Shown here one piece after another: positions 48,713 to 61,268 of a DNA stretch of 64,000 nucleotides. The notes under the pieces are model-generated. The model saw nothing but the letters and a program-made list of their open reading frames with translations. It was not told the origin of the DNA and made no database searches. Positions within the stretch are counted from its first letter, which is position 1. Each line of letters begins with the position of its first letter. The position numbers were made by a program, and so were the translations under genes. The DNA comes from Gymnopus androsaceus JB14. Lineage: Eukaryota; Basidiomycota; Agaricomycetes; Agaricales; Omphalotaceae. Where the stretch lies: assembly GCA_009733575.1 (NCBI GenBank), contig ML769529.1:64118-128117 (forward strand). Direction: 5' to 3'.

Positions 48713-50185
48713 GGTGAGCGTTAGATTTGAGTTGAGAAATTATTTTGCAGCACGGACCAAGCGCGGGCCGCAACAGGCGCTAAGACAAGCGCCGGCACGC
48801 CTTGTTCTTCGGAGTAGCTGGATCTAGTTGGATTCGTTTCTCCATTGCCCTCTAAATCATTCTTCTGCGGATCCTCAAAGTTTCAAAGATTTTCGCGCAT
48901 GATGATTGTCGAGATCCTGAGCCTTTCTGACTTATCATATTCTGTCCCATCACAACCTCACAAGCCGATGGGTGGCAATGGTAACAGGGACTTCACGGCC
49001 TTCATTTTCACTCAGTACAAGCTCAGTATCGGCATTTAAACATTCAAAATCGAGCGGGTCCTGTAGGCAATCCATTCCATGCTCAATCGCGAATTAGAGC
49101 CCGAACGACAGAGGAGAAGATCGTGTCGCTGCTGCTCCCTAACAGTCTCTAACAGTGCCGTGAGCTTGTAGGCTGCGAAGGTTGAAGGGAGATCTGCCAT
49201 TTTCACTGTGAACGCCACGGTCAATACGAGGAGGTAAGTACTTCCCTGCGATCTGAAACGGTTTGTGTTTCTGTCTACTGCAAAAGCATGGAAGGAGCCA
49301 AATGAAAGACACAGTAAACGGCCGTTCATGACGATTGTCTCGCCTTCCGTTGTTTGCGCCGGCACGTCGTCGTCGATGCCGCGGCTTCCTGTCAGTATCT
49401 CTCTTGTTTTCAACCCTAACAAAACGCAAAAGACAAAAATTCATTGTGACAATTAGTTCCGTTGTGGAATGTTGAAGTCGAATATCTCAAGAGCCGAAAG
49501 AACAACGCGTCAATCCATGGAGCTTGGATTGCATCCTTGGAAACTTTAGTTACAGTATACCGCGGATATGTATCGCCAAAGTCGTCGGTATCCTATGCAT
49601 CTTACATGACATTTGCTCTAGCAGGATGTACCGTTATGCCGCGTATTTCGGTTGAACGTGCAAATGTACGTATCTCTATCTTGTTAGAGATCATTGTACT
49701 CACTGAGACTATGTTTAGCGCATACCATAGAGGTAAAGACCACGCCTAACCACTGAAATCTGGAATACACTCATCCGTATGGAGAGTTAAATTGACCTTA
49801 CACTGATAAAAGGCAAACCAGCAGTACGCATCTCTCGCTGTATGTTCACTTGGAGGTACCTTCCAACCAAACTCTTTTGTTTATTGCGCCCCTAATACCG
49901 ACTCACCTTCCACAATACTCACGAAACGGACCTGAAATAATTTTGCTATTTTTGGAGCAAGTTATCGCCAGTGTTGCAGAAACTAGAGGTTTGTCTCATG
50001 TTTGTTCTTCGCAAGCCCCGCCCTCAATCTGTTCCCATTGTCTTTGGCGATCCTCACTCCGAATCTCGATCGCTTAGCTCTCCACATAAGAAGGAAGCAC
50101 CTCAGTCGAAATGGGTTGTCTTGCTTTCGTATCCTCCTTGAAACTCAAGCTCGTATCATCACTACTATCTCCAATCCCACACAAA
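48713..50185. other. Intergenic between KRR1 and the terpene synthase
   Basis: About 1.5 kb, promoters of two divergent genes. Open frames at 49036-49444 (-) and 49462-49749 (+) have no recognisable motif or coherent splice pattern, and I do not call them genes. Confidence 0.4.
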
Positions 50186-51611
50186 ATGGCCGCCGAAACT
50201 GTCAACCCTGCTCCTGCTCCTGCTCCTCAGTGCGATGCTCCCGATCACTTCATACTTCCTGACTTGGTGTCTCATTGCACCTTCCCCCTCGTCTATCATC
50301 GCAAAGGTGACGCTGTAGCAAAAGAGTCGGTTCGCTGGCTCGATGCCAACTGCCCGGTCCTCAATAATAAGCGCAGGAGAGCTCTCTACGGCCTTCAAGC
50401 CGGAGAGTTGACCGCGTTCTGTTACAATACCGCCGAGAAAAAACGTCTCAGAGTCGTTTCCGACTTTATGAACTACCTCTTCCATTTGTGAGTCGTGCTT
50501 GTGCTTTCAACGCGAATGATAATTCATTATTCAACTTTCTAGGGACAACATCAGCGACGGAATGATGACCAGCGACACTGACGCTCTTTCTGACGCTGTC
50601 ATGAATGCTTTGTGGTTCCCCGAGTTCTACTGCCCCACCCGTAAGGCCGACTACGTCCAGCCCACGAAAGAGCTGCATGCGGGAAAGCTGGCCAGAGAGT
50701 ATGTACCTTCTACCCTATTTCTTTTTCGCCTGTCGCTCATTGTATTCTACCGCAGCTTCTGGAGTCGCTGTATCCGCGATGCTGGTCCTGGCTGTCAAGC
50801 TCGTTTCAAAGAGACTTTGGAGCTCTTTTTCGAGGCTGTCAACATCCAGGCTAAGGATCGAGACGCTGGTGTTATCCCCGATTTAGAATCTTACATTAAC
50901 GTTCGACGGGATACTTCTGGTCAGTATACTTTCAACTCATTCTATCTTCGGTAATTGACCGGCTGTCTCATTTAGGCTGCAAGCCTTGCTGGGCCCTTAT
51001 TGAGTAAGTTTATCTCATTCGAATAGCTGAACCAGCCGAGCTGACCATCTGGATGTCAATTAGATACGCCCTCAACATTGACCTTCCCGATTATGTTGCC
51101 GAGGACCCCATTATCATGGCCCTTAACCAATCTACAAACGACCTCGTTACCTGGTCCAACGTGAGTACGCTTGAGTCGTACGTTCATCCCCTCTCTGACG
51201 AAAGCATGCAGGACATCTTCTCTTACAATGTTGAGCAATCTCGAGGTGACACACACAACATGATCGTCATTCTTATGAAGTTCCACGGCCACTCTCTCCA
51301 GGAAGCTGTCGACTACGTCGGAGACCTCTGCCGCCAGACTATCGACGAATTTAGCGCGAACCGCAAGAAAATCCCTTCCTGGGGGCCTGTAGTCGATAAA
51401 ATGGTCCAGAAGTATGTGCAGGGTTTGCAAGACTGGATCGTCGGGTAAGTTCATCCCCGGCTCTTTCTCGACTATATTCTCATCTGGTATATCGAATAGG
51501 TCGCTTCACTGGAGCTTCCAGACTACTCGTTACTTCGGTACGGACGGTCAAGAGGTCAAGAAGACTAGATATATCAAGCTCCTCCCCGTTAGCGAAGAGA
51601 GCATATGGTAG
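50186..51611 (+). CDS. Sesquiterpene synthase (terpene cyclase, class I)
   Basis: Seven exons (50186-50487, 50543-50698, 50756-50919, 50976-51003, 51064-51160, 51212-51444, 51500-51611) give about 363 residues. The metal-binding sites are present: an aspartate motif at the exon 1/2 junction (FHLDNISDGM) and the NSE motif NDIFSYNVEQSRGD after N-D-L-V-T-W-S. A C-terminal RY pair occurs in TTRYF. The start MAAETVNPAPAPAPQ is at the first ATG before the conserved FILPDLVSHCTFPLVYH. The family cyclises farnesyl diphosphate; resemblance is to the protoilludene-synthase-like clade of mushrooms, but the product cannot be read from sequence. No P450 or other tailoring gene is next to it. Confidence 0.93.
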
Positions 51612-51937
51612 CTTTCTTTTCGTTTACACAACTTTAGATTATGTCCGGCCCTGGAATTCGTTCTCCTATATTCTGTGCTTCGACTTGGTTTCGGTTCTCT
51701 ATGTGTGGTTCTCTTCGTATGGTTTGGATACTATATATGGATATAATTATCTTGTATGTACGATATCTCTGGGTAGATATTTAGTAAATAGACTCAAATT
51801 ATTGGAATAATAATCATAAAATTCAACGCTATACAGAAAGTTTTTACTATGGTCCCATCTTAAAATCCAGTCAAAGTAAAGGCCTAAGGCGTCCATGAAG
51901 TATTACTATTGGACCAATATACATTTCGATCGACATA

Positions 51938-53730
51938 CTAAGATAAAACCTCCACACTCAATCCCTCCTCTTTGAACTCCTTCAAACGTTCCTGCAGAAC
52001 CTCGAGCCGTTCTTCCTCATCTTCACCTAGACATCGAATGGAAATCTTTTGCAAACAAACACAGGCATCATTAGCCATAGTGTCCTCGAGCCCTGAAGAA
52101 TTGTCCGCGGTGAGCAATGAAGGCCTCCATCTCGAGCGCACAAGCTCGAGCAACATCATTGTGCAAGACTGAGTCACCAGACGAAGATCTTCCAGGCGCG
52201 GGAGTAGACATCGAGCTTCCTCGTCTTTATCTACACCCACCTCGGCCTCACCTCCGTGAACTCCCTCGTCATCCGAGCTGCTAGGTGCAACCAAGGATTT
52301 AAGAACCATAGAAACATCTGGTCTACTGGTGTGCGGTTTTGGGGGTTCTTCGACTTCCAAAGTTGTGACCAAGGGTACGCAGAGGAAGAGGCGATGTAGT
52401 TCAATGGAAGTCAATGGAATGAAGTGAATACTAAGATGGGTTAGCCGGCTAGAGCCTCGTTCGAGCATCGAGCACAGCGATGCAGTATGAAAAACCTCGC
52501 CCTCGCTCCCCGGATCCGATAATACAAGATGGCTAAGTTCTGGAAAGGTCATACAGTCAAAAAAACAGGGTGTACCATTGTGATGATCAACACGCCCATA
52601 GTCCATTTTGAATTCGAGCGCATTGCAATTAATGTTCGGTGCGGTGGGCACTCCCTCCACCCATCTCTCTAATGAAGCGGGTTCTAACTCGAGAACATGA
52701 ACGTTCGGGCAATGGAGAATGACTCGAGATATCTCATCGGGATACAAATTCCTCAAATTAAGATAGGTGACCTTTGGTCGAGGGTACTTTAGGTCAAGAG
52801 GCACCCCATCCAATGTTAGAGATTGAAGAACCGGACAATCGATGGGAAATGATGATAAAGTATCATCAAATTCAGAGCGAAGATTCAGAGACACCAATGC
52901 AGGGAGATGTTGTTTGACGTTAATCAATGGTTCCAAAGCGTATTCGACCATATAAACTTCCTGAGCAGCAATTTCAACATGGCGCCAGCGATGGGAGTTT
53001 TCGATAACGATGGCAATCAGGGAGGAAAAACAGTCGTCGTCGGGTGATTCGCAGTCATAAACGTCAATTTTAAAGTCAATTGGATGTAAACGCGAGCGTT
53101 CAAGGAAGACTTTGAACAGAGATGGGGTGGAAGGGTTGTCCATTGCTTTAGACCCAAAAGAAGACCATAACATGGGCATCGAAGTCACCACATTATACCA
53201 TCTGACGCATACTCCGCTAACTGCAAGAGTCGGAAGTCGCTTTTCGGCTTTGGAGATGATACAGTTAATGCCTATATCACCACAACAGATGTATTCGAAG
53301 ATTTCGCCTAAAAGCTCCAGGGGAAGCTTGTGGATGGGGGAGATTATCGAGCGAATGCCTGCCATATACACCCTAAGAAGGTCCTGTTGCGCCACGAGTT
53401 CCCTCGACAAGCTCTGTAATCGATGAAGCTCCGACTGACAGCGGTCCATGTCTCTCTGCGCGTCATCTAATTGCTTGGAATAGACTGCCCGTTCCGACCC
53501 ATCAGGAGAGTATCCTGAGCGCACACGACGTATAGTTTCTTCGTATTTGAGCTCCTGCAAGTCGAATTGGAAAGAATCGCCACACTTGGCGCACAGATCT
53601 AGACACGTCGAAAGAGGCTTGTTGGGCCAAAGATATTGGGCAATTGATCTTATGTAGAAGGTTTCTGCACAAAGTTGAGCCGCGACAAATCGCAAGATTA
53701 TTGCTCAGACATACCATCGAGGCTAGCCAT
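51938..53730 (-). CDS. F-box protein with N-terminal coiled coil, copy D
   Basis: A tiny first exon (MASLD, start at 53730) is spliced over a ~50-bp intron to a single long exon. The protein has LCAKCGDSF near the N-terminus, a coiled coil (YSKQLDDAQRDMDRCQSELH), then the F-box (IHKLPLELLGEIFEYI, with LAVSGVCVRWYNVVTSMPML-like continuation), and a long region of irregular leucine-rich strands to the end (LEVLQERLKEFKEEGLSVEV). About 580 residues. Probable SCF substrate adaptor; the target is unknown. Tandem with copy E. Confidence 0.85.
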
Positions 53731-54027
53731 TGGAAGTTGAGAAGCAAAGCTGGGCGCTTAAATAAATGATTGATATCTTACCTTATCTTCTTTCCTGCGA
53801 CCTCCGATCTGAATCTTTGGAGTACTCTTCCCAGTCAATGCCATTCGGATGATGAAAAATTCTGTTTCTTCCAGAATCCAGAGTCCAAATATTCCGCATC
53901 CGAGTCCAAGAACCGAGCTCATGCTCATGCTGGGATATGTTCTTCGCGATGATCTCAACCACAATCTCAGTCTCAGGCTTAAGGCTAAGGCTATTGGATA
54001 GATATAACATTTTCGATTGACATACTC
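53731..54027. other. Spacer between tandem F-box genes
   Basis: About 300 bases, promoter of copy D and 3' flank of copy E. The ends next to each gene are similar between copies, as expected for tandem duplication. Confidence 0.4.
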
Positions 54028-55806
54028 CTAAGATAAACTAGCCTCCACACTCAATCCATGCTCTTTGAACTCCTTCAAACATTCCTGCAGATCCTCGAGC
54101 ATCCCTTCCCCATCTTCACCTAGATATCGAATGGAAATCTTTTGCAAACAAACACAGACTTCGTTAACCATATTCTCCCTGGTCCCTGAAGAATTTTCCA
54201 CGGTGGGTAATGAAGGCCTCCATCGCGAGCGCACGAGTTTAAGCAACATCATGGTGCAAGGCCGAATCACCAGACGAAGATCTTTCAGGCGCGGGAGTAG
54301 GCTCCGTTCATTGGTAGAAACTGCCTTGTTATTATCCGCACCCACTTCAGCTTCACCCCCATGATCTCCCATGTCATCCGAGCTGCAAGATGCAACCAGG
54401 GATGTAAGAACCAGAGGAACATCTGGTCTACTAGTGTGTTTTTGGGACTCTTCAACTTCCAGAGTTGTGACCAAGGGTACGCAGAGGAAGAGGCGAAGCA
54501 ATTCATCGGAAGTCAATGGAATGGAGTGAATACCAAGGTGGATTAACCGGCTAGGCCCTCGTTCGAGCATTGAGCACAACGATGCAATATGATACGCGTC
54601 GCACTGGCTCCCCAGATCCGATAATACAAGGTGGTTAAGTTTTTGAAAAGTCACACAGTCGAAAAAACGCAGTGGACCATTGTGAGAGAAGTTCCCCATA
54701 TTCCATTGTGAACTTTAGCGTACTGCAGCAAATATGCGGTGGTGCCTCCCCCTCTAAGACGCACTTCACCTCGAGAACCTGAATGTTCGGACAATGAAGG
54801 ATGACTCGATATATCTCAATGGGAAACAGACGCTCCAAATTGAGAGAGGTGACCGTTGGTCGAGGGTACTCTAGGTCGAGAGGCGCCCCTGTCAATGTTA
54901 GAGATTGAAGAATCGGACAATCCACGGGAAATGATGCTTCATCACCAAATTCAGAGCGAAGATTGAGAGACACTAATGCAGAGAGATGTTGTTTGCCGTC
55001 GACCAATGGTAATAAAAAGTCATCGACCATATCTGATTCCTGGGCAGCAATTTGAACATGACGCCAGCGACTGGAGTTTTCGATGGCAATCAAGGACCAA
55101 AACAAGTCGTCATCGGGTGATTGAGGGTGAAAATCGTCAATTTGAAAGTCGATTGGATGTAAACGTGAGCGTTCAAGGAAGACTTTGAACAGAGACAGAG
55201 TGGAAGGGCTGTCCAGTGATTTAGACCCAAAAGAAGACCATAACGCGGGCATCGAAGTCACCAAGTTATACCATCTGATGCATACTCCACTAACTGCCAG
55301 AGTCGGGAGTTGCTTTTCGGCTCTGGATATGATACAGTTAACGCCTATATCACCACAACAGGTGTATTTGAAGATTTCGCCCAAAAGCTCCAAGGGGAGC
55401 TTGTGGATGGGAGCCATTATCGAGCGAACGCCTGCCACATACGCCCTAAGAAGATCTTGTTGCGACTCTAGTTCCCTCAACAAGCTCTGTAATCGACGAA
55501 GCTCCGGCTGACAACGGTCCAAGTCTCTCTGCGCCTCATCTAAAAGCTTGGAATAGACTGCTTGTTCCGGCTCATCAAGAGAGTATCCTGATCGCACACG
55601 ATGTATGGTTTCGTCGTATTTGAGCTGCTGCAAGTTGAACTGGAAAGAATCGCCGCACTTGGCGCACATATCTAGACGCGTCGAAAGAGGCTTTTCGTGC
55701 CAAACATGTTGGCCAACTGATCTTTTGTAGAAGTCTTCTGTACAAGAGTGAGCAAAGACAAAGTGTAAGATTATCGCTCAGAAACCATACCATCGAGGCT
55801 AGCCAT
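54028..55806 (-). CDS. F-box protein with N-terminal coiled coil, copy E, frame-shifted
   Basis: Same architecture as copy D: MASLD exon (start 55806), LDMCAKCGDSF, coiled coil, F-box IHKLPLELLGEIFKYT, and leucine-rich strands. At 54691-54700 the frame shifts by one base in a run of four Gs, after FTMEYG. The upstream frame stops soon after, while family-like sequence continues in the next frame (NHLVLSDLGS to GLSVEASLS). The rest is intact. Either a recent pseudogene or one extra base in the assembly. Confidence 0.75.
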
Positions 55807-56655
55807 TGCAACTCAAGTGAACGGCAAGAGAAAGGGCGGGCGCTTAAATAAATAAGCGGCTTTCTACAAAGCATCACTCAAGAGTCTACGACAACGACTC
55901 AATCAAAACCGAGAACAACGAGGAACAAGGTCTGAGAGAAACTTCAACTGACACGGCACTACTTGACAAGGCTCTGAAAGTTTTCGAAACGCTTGATATG
56001 TCGGTGTATCGGTTTACCGCGAGTTAATCAGAGGAACAGTTTTGATTGCACCCTCTAAAGCTCGAATAATAGCTTTGTGAATGACCGATTACAGCTGTTC
56101 GATTAGCATATGTCGACTTCCGAAATCCGTTACTAGATGACCTTGAAGCAACGCTTTTGAAAGCTCGTTCAGCTCCTATGTTGGCCATATCTTCGCATAG
56201 CGAACACACGGGTGCTATCCATTGGCTTCTTCGTCCAGTTTATCTGCAACGCGATCATGAAACGGCCAGCCGGGGCCATATCTTTGCGGCGATACTACAA
56301 ATGATTGCTGGAATGGGTATTTTCGTCCACATATACTACTCAGTCGTTTGAATGAACAGCTATCAAAGCAGAATCTGACGTTGTGGAAGACGACGATGCT
56401 GAGCTCGAAAACCAGCTTTCTCGGCCCACTTTAAGATAACGAACGGAATGCATGCAGCAGGCAGCAATATGTGTGTGCGCTCGTTGGAAATTTTACTTGA
56501 GAAGACCAATGCTTTCCCTTACCTTTGGACAAAAAGCAGACCAAAAATCTAGAAATGTGTTAGATATAATTGTAATCGCTGGTAGTCGTTCGTATGTAAA
56601 TGCAATATTTATTCAAGTCCAAAAATTTATAGTATACACGTCTCTCGAGAGTAAC
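55807..56655. other. Intergenic, no supported gene
   Basis: Promoter of F-box copy E and 3' flank of the dioxygenase. Short frames only. Confidence 0.4.
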
Positions 56656-58005
56656 CTAAGCATAAGCCTTGACATCTTCCTCCGTAGGACCAATAGGGTC
56701 GCTCGAAGCCGCAAGGTTGCATTGGATGGAACGCACGAACCTGATCACTGGTAAAAGCACCTACAACGGAGTGCAGAACGCCCCGGTTATGGAAAAGAAC
56801 GAGATCCTTCTCGCGCCAGTCGTGTGGGTAAACCAGCTATGTTTAACAGTCAGAAAAGACACCAAAACAAACGTTTAATGACACATACACTAGGAGCGAT
56901 AGCAGGACGCTGCATCTTGTACAGCAAGCCTCGAACCTCTTTCAAGTCGGTAAGATGTGCACCGTCGGGGTACAATGCACCCTCACGACTCGCACCCGCG
57001 GGCAAAGGGTCGACGATAAGCTCCGCAGCGCCGCATGGATGAACTTGGAAGTGCAGGTTGCCCGTCACAGGGTTCTTCCACACAACAGGCAGCACCTTCC
57101 TCCGTTCTTCCTCCCAGGGCGGAAGCTCACTGAAGCGGCAACTCCAATCCCTCGCTCTCGATTCCCTAATCCGGTCGACAAGGCATGTGCTGGAGCCATC
57201 CAAACATACGGATGAGGCGCATATCGGACCTTGCTCCGCACGGCAACGCTCTTGAGGTCCTTGGGCAGGATATCAAACATGGTTTTCCCGCTCACGAAGG
57301 CCGTGGTTCCCAAAGGCACATCTAGCTCGTCACCAGTTCCGTCATCGTATCGACAGGTCTGCCTATTGCCTTTTGGGACTTGGATGCCGTAGAGGGTAGT
57401 GACCTTTGGAGGAGACAAGTCGTACAAGGCAGCATCGATATGCCATCTGTAGAATCGAGTAATGCCTTTAGCTTCTTCTTCGGCAGAAACTCGAGTCTTG
57501 TGGAAAGTGGTATGTGAAGGATGTTTCAGCATGGCTTCAGCCAAGCCTTCGTGGTTGTAAACAGTGCCATTACCGATGAGTTGGACTTGTGGCACACGAG
57601 GAATGGTCTTGAGATCAGGATGGAGGATAGATTTCTTTGTGCCTTCCGTCTTGTTATTTCCGTGGCCATAGCTTTCCGATTGAGGATCAAAAGCCTGCAA
57701 GGTATTATACGTGGAGCTTTATTGAACAAGTACTGCTTGCGACGCACCTTTGTGAGGGCATATTGTTGCTCGGGAGTGAGATTCACATCGCGAAACAACA
57801 GCGCGTCATGCTACGGTGCAGTCAGGACCAGATATCGAGCAGCACACGAGTAAACGATTACCTTGTATAGAGCTTCCTTGACCTCTTCAAACTGCTCCGG
57901 GCTCAACGATCCAGGATTTACACCCTTGACTTCCCTTCCAAAGTCTACGAATTTAGATGCATCAGCTGAAGCTGGCAATGGGAGAGACGCAAGATCAATA
58001 GCCAT
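56656..58005 (-). CDS. XanA-like alpha-ketoglutarate-dependent dioxygenase (TauD fold), frame-disrupted
   Basis: Exon 1 starts MAIDLASLPLPASAD, then HDALLFRDVNLTPEQQYALT, AFDPQSESYGHG, SILHPDLKTIPRVPQVQLIG, the iron-binding HxD in FYRWHIDAAL, PPKVTTLYGIQVPKG, VPLGTTAFVSGKTMF, YAPHPYVWM, WKNPVTGNLHFQVHPCGAAE and the distal histidine in LVLFHNRGVLHSVVG. This order is that of fungal xanthine dioxygenase XanA, which converts xanthine to urate. Three +1 frame shifts (about 57163, 57129 and 56725) break the otherwise well-preserved family sequence. Either a young pseudogene or uncorrected insertions. The first two introns (about 57798-57861 and 57690-57746) look normal. Confidence 0.8.
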
Positions 58006-58268
58006 TGGAGATGAAAGTGGAATGAAAGATACAAGTCTAGATCTTGATTGCAATAATGAGGTATTTATACGTTCATAATGATATAGGAGTGTAGTTCCGA
58101 GCTAGACGCATTTGGACATGGGCGCTGGGCGCTTGATATGCAATCAAGTTGTGCTCAAGGACAATCTCAGCACCATCCAAGTAGCGTATATTTGCAGCTC
58201 CAAACATAATTAATGATAAAAATGACCTGCATAATTCTTCAATATCCAAGATACTAGCTAGATCTCCA
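58006..58268. promoter_or_regulatory. Upstream region of the XanA-like gene
   Basis: The 263 bases between the dioxygenase start and the 3' end of the TPR gene. No specific site recognised. Confidence 0.3.
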
Positions 58269-61268
58269 CTAAACATCCAATTCAGGCAGATGCACAGCTC
58301 CCAACCAAGCCAAAACAACTTCAACTCGCGGACCATGTAAAGGAATATTGATTGGCATCGACTTTTTGGAAGAAGAGGCTCCAGTTCCCATTCCCAGTTC
58401 CCGTTCCCGTTCCCTTGCCTTTGGTGATAACCGCCTTGGAATTAGCCCTTTCCTTTTCCTTCTCCTTATCTGCCGTAGCAGTCCTATAACGCTCCCGCTG
58501 TCGGTTAATGACAGGAGAAAGAAGGATACGTAGGCTATCAAGGGCCTCGGCTGCGTCTGGTCTCTGGGACACAGATGGGGTCGGAGATGGACCAGGAGAA
58601 AAATAGGTAGAACTACCTCCAGCAAAAGCGCCAGCACCAGAGCTACCGCTACCGCCACGTACGGAAGTGGAGGAAGACTCGGGCAACGACGCGCTACCAA
58701 GCACGTCCTCACCAAGGTCCGTAGTGGCAGGACTTGAAGCACGAGAGCTCGAAGATCCAGCGGCGCTGTAGGTCGACCCAGTCCGACTGGTCGGAATCGA
58801 GGAAGGGGAGGTCGCTCCACGCCTTCTGTTAACAGGAACCAGTGCAAACTCGTCCTCAAAAGCGCCCTTCTTCCAACCACTAGATAACCTTTCTAAAACT
58901 TCCACAAACTCCGCCTGTGCCATGGATCTCGGTGGCAAGAACACTGGATAACCTTCGAGACCATCTACCAGAGCTGCGGTGCGGGCAAAGGTGGGAAGGA
59001 CACGAGAGAACTCTCCCAGCATGAGAATTGAAAGTAGAATCGCGTAATGAGCCTCGACAAGGAGCGGATGGTAGGTTGTGTACATTGTCGCGGGAGTCTC
59101 TCCGTACGGAGAAGAGGCCCCGGATGAGGCTGGATAGTTGCCTGGTCTAGTGGACTCGGACAGCATAAACGCATGTTCAATCTGTTCCTTCAAGTCCTCC
59201 CTAGCCCTCCCCACACCACCTTTTCCCTTCCCGTGACTGAGATCAGCTTCCAAGGTATCAAAGTGCCCTAAAAAGCGCTCGTGATCCCGAATGGCTTTCT
59301 TGACCAACGATGTAATTTGTTCACGGAAGTCCTTCGGCCGCCAGAACCTCTCTGTACGCTCTTAGTTTAGGTCCAGTCAGAGGCTCCGAGCGGACCTGCG
59401 GGGTTACCGATCTCGACGCCACCGTACAAACTCTCCTGCAGGTAACAGAGACGTAGTTCGGAGGTATCAAAGACGTTTGCAGGGGGTGTATTTTGAGAGG
59501 TTTTGAACTTGGCTCTGGCAGTGCCTTCCTTGGGTTTAGCGTTGGCGTCAAGGCCCTCAATGTCTAGCACGGCCAGCTCAATCAGGCGAACCGCTTGCTG
59601 CAGATACGCTGAGCCACGCAGAAACAAAAGCTGAGGCTCGATAGGATCAGGAGCCTCAGGGAGAGTGGAAGGGTGAAGCGGCGTCGGAACGTCGCCATTA
59701 TCACCCGTCCCACTATCCCCGCCGCCACCCGTCTCTTCATCCCCATCTTCAGTTGCTGCACTGGTGCCATTGGGAGGAGCCTGCCCGTTCGTTCGTCCTC
59801 CACCGCCGATTTTTCTCCCCTTCTTCTTCTTACCGCCTACACCTGTCCCGCGACCACCTTTCTCTTGACGTCTGTTGGCATGGTCGTTATGATTATGACC
59901 CATTGTCCTTGCTTTACGAGCTGCTCGTGCTTCCTTGAGTGCGTGTGTAAAGTCTTTGATAGCTTGAGGATACTCGTCTCGGAAACAATGAACGACGCCT
60001 CTGGTTCGGTAGAATTCAAGTCGATGGGGATGGGCCGCAATCAACTCATCCAGGGTTTGGGTTGTCGTAGACTCGGTCAATTGTCTGAAACACAAATGAA
60101 AGAGGTACTTTATTTTGAAGAGAAGGGCACGAACCGAGAGGGTATCTTTTCATGGAAGAAATGTACATATTTTGCATCTGCATCGTTTGGGTCTGAGACG
60201 ATAATCAGCATTATTATCAAACGTTAGTGGCTAACACACGCACCAACTTTTAATACCTTCTCCGCTACATCGTCAAAGACGCTTCCGCCTTGCATAACCA
60301 TAACACTCGAAGCAATCTCGTCTGCTTTGTACGCCTGTGCTAGCTTTTGAACTGCGAGAGCTCTCAGCCGGTGAATTCTCATCGCACTCATTGCGACGTT
60401 CCGGCCGCTATTTCCACCCAGAGGGTTTATACCTAGGGTCTGTGCAGCAGCCCACGTACTGCCATTAAGCGCATATCCATTCATGCCGCCTAGCATACCA
60501 GGTGATGCTAGCTCAGCAGCAGATAAACCGGACGAAGCTCGTACGGAGAGTTCCGCGGCTTCGTCGATGAGCCGACGAATAGATGTGACATTTCGAAAAA
60601 CACCAGGGTCAATCGGAGGAGGAGGCGCTTTACCTGGTTTTGGAAGCGGCAAAGGAGGTGGAGAAGGAAACTGCGTTGCAGCAGTTATCATGGTATGGTC
60701 ATGGCCAGTAAATCGGCCACCAGGAGAATAGTCTGGTTCAGATCTGAGACTTTCGAAGCCTCGGTCTCGCAGCCTTGGGGTTGAAGGATTGCTGCTTATT
60801 CTGGGGGGAACATGGTTGCAGGTTTGGGGGTCCGGTGCTGAAAGAGTCCCCGGGTCCATGTTCAATGCGAGCAGGGACTCTAGCAACTCTACAGGGAGTT
60901 GAAGCCAGGGTCCCTATGATTCCGAGTTATAAGAAATCTCTGGGCTCTGAAATTTGGATACGCACATGATATGAACTGATGTATTTCCAGTGTTTATTCC
61001 TACTGATGCACAGAATAGGCGGACGGCCTTCTGCCTCTGCTGCCTTCTTTGCAGCTGCCTCCTTCGCTTTAGCTGCTGCAGATTTCTTCGGTTTCTTCTT
61101 CTTCTTCTTTTTCTGTGCAGAAGTTACATCTGATTCTAGGTTATCCGCATCTGGCTGCTCGAAAACTGTATTGTTTTCGGGAAAAGAAGATGATTCACGG
61201 TCGATGGCGGTAGGAGAGTGAGGTTCTGTAGAGAACGAAGCTTCTACGGAAGCTAGAGTGGTAGCCAT
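58269..61268 (-). CDS. Large TPR-containing protein, conserved in Agaricomycetes
   Basis: Starts MATTLASVEASF, then a lysine run followed by an Ala/Lys helix (SAAAKAKEAAAKKAAE). Next comes ILCISRNKHWKYISSYH spliced to GPWLQLPVELLESLLALN, a proline-rich stretch (PSPPPLPLPKPGKAPPPP), helical IRRLIDEAAELSVR, DPNDADAKYVHFFHEKIPSR, and a TPR-like unit (YRTRGVVHCFRDEYPQAIKD). A long low-complexity insert precedes LLFLRGSAYLQQAVRLIE, then YHPLLVEAHYAILLSILMLG, and the end is HGPRVEVVLAWLGAVHLPEL. Function unknown. The conserved reading path needs +1 shifts near 59384, 59340 and inside the GGGAAC hexamer run near 58380-58410. Confidence 0.65.

Noticed and set aside
49036..49444. Possible minus-strand gene (MADLPSTFAAYKLTALLETV frame)
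   Set aside because: No domain, no convincing splice path, overlapping frames of similar length on both strands.
57120..57190. 50-bp intron (GTCGAC...CTTCAG) to explain the frame break in the XanA-like gene
   Set aside because: The would-be intron encodes family-conserved sequence (STGLG, IESEGLELPL) in shifting frames, so it is exon with inserted bases, not intron.
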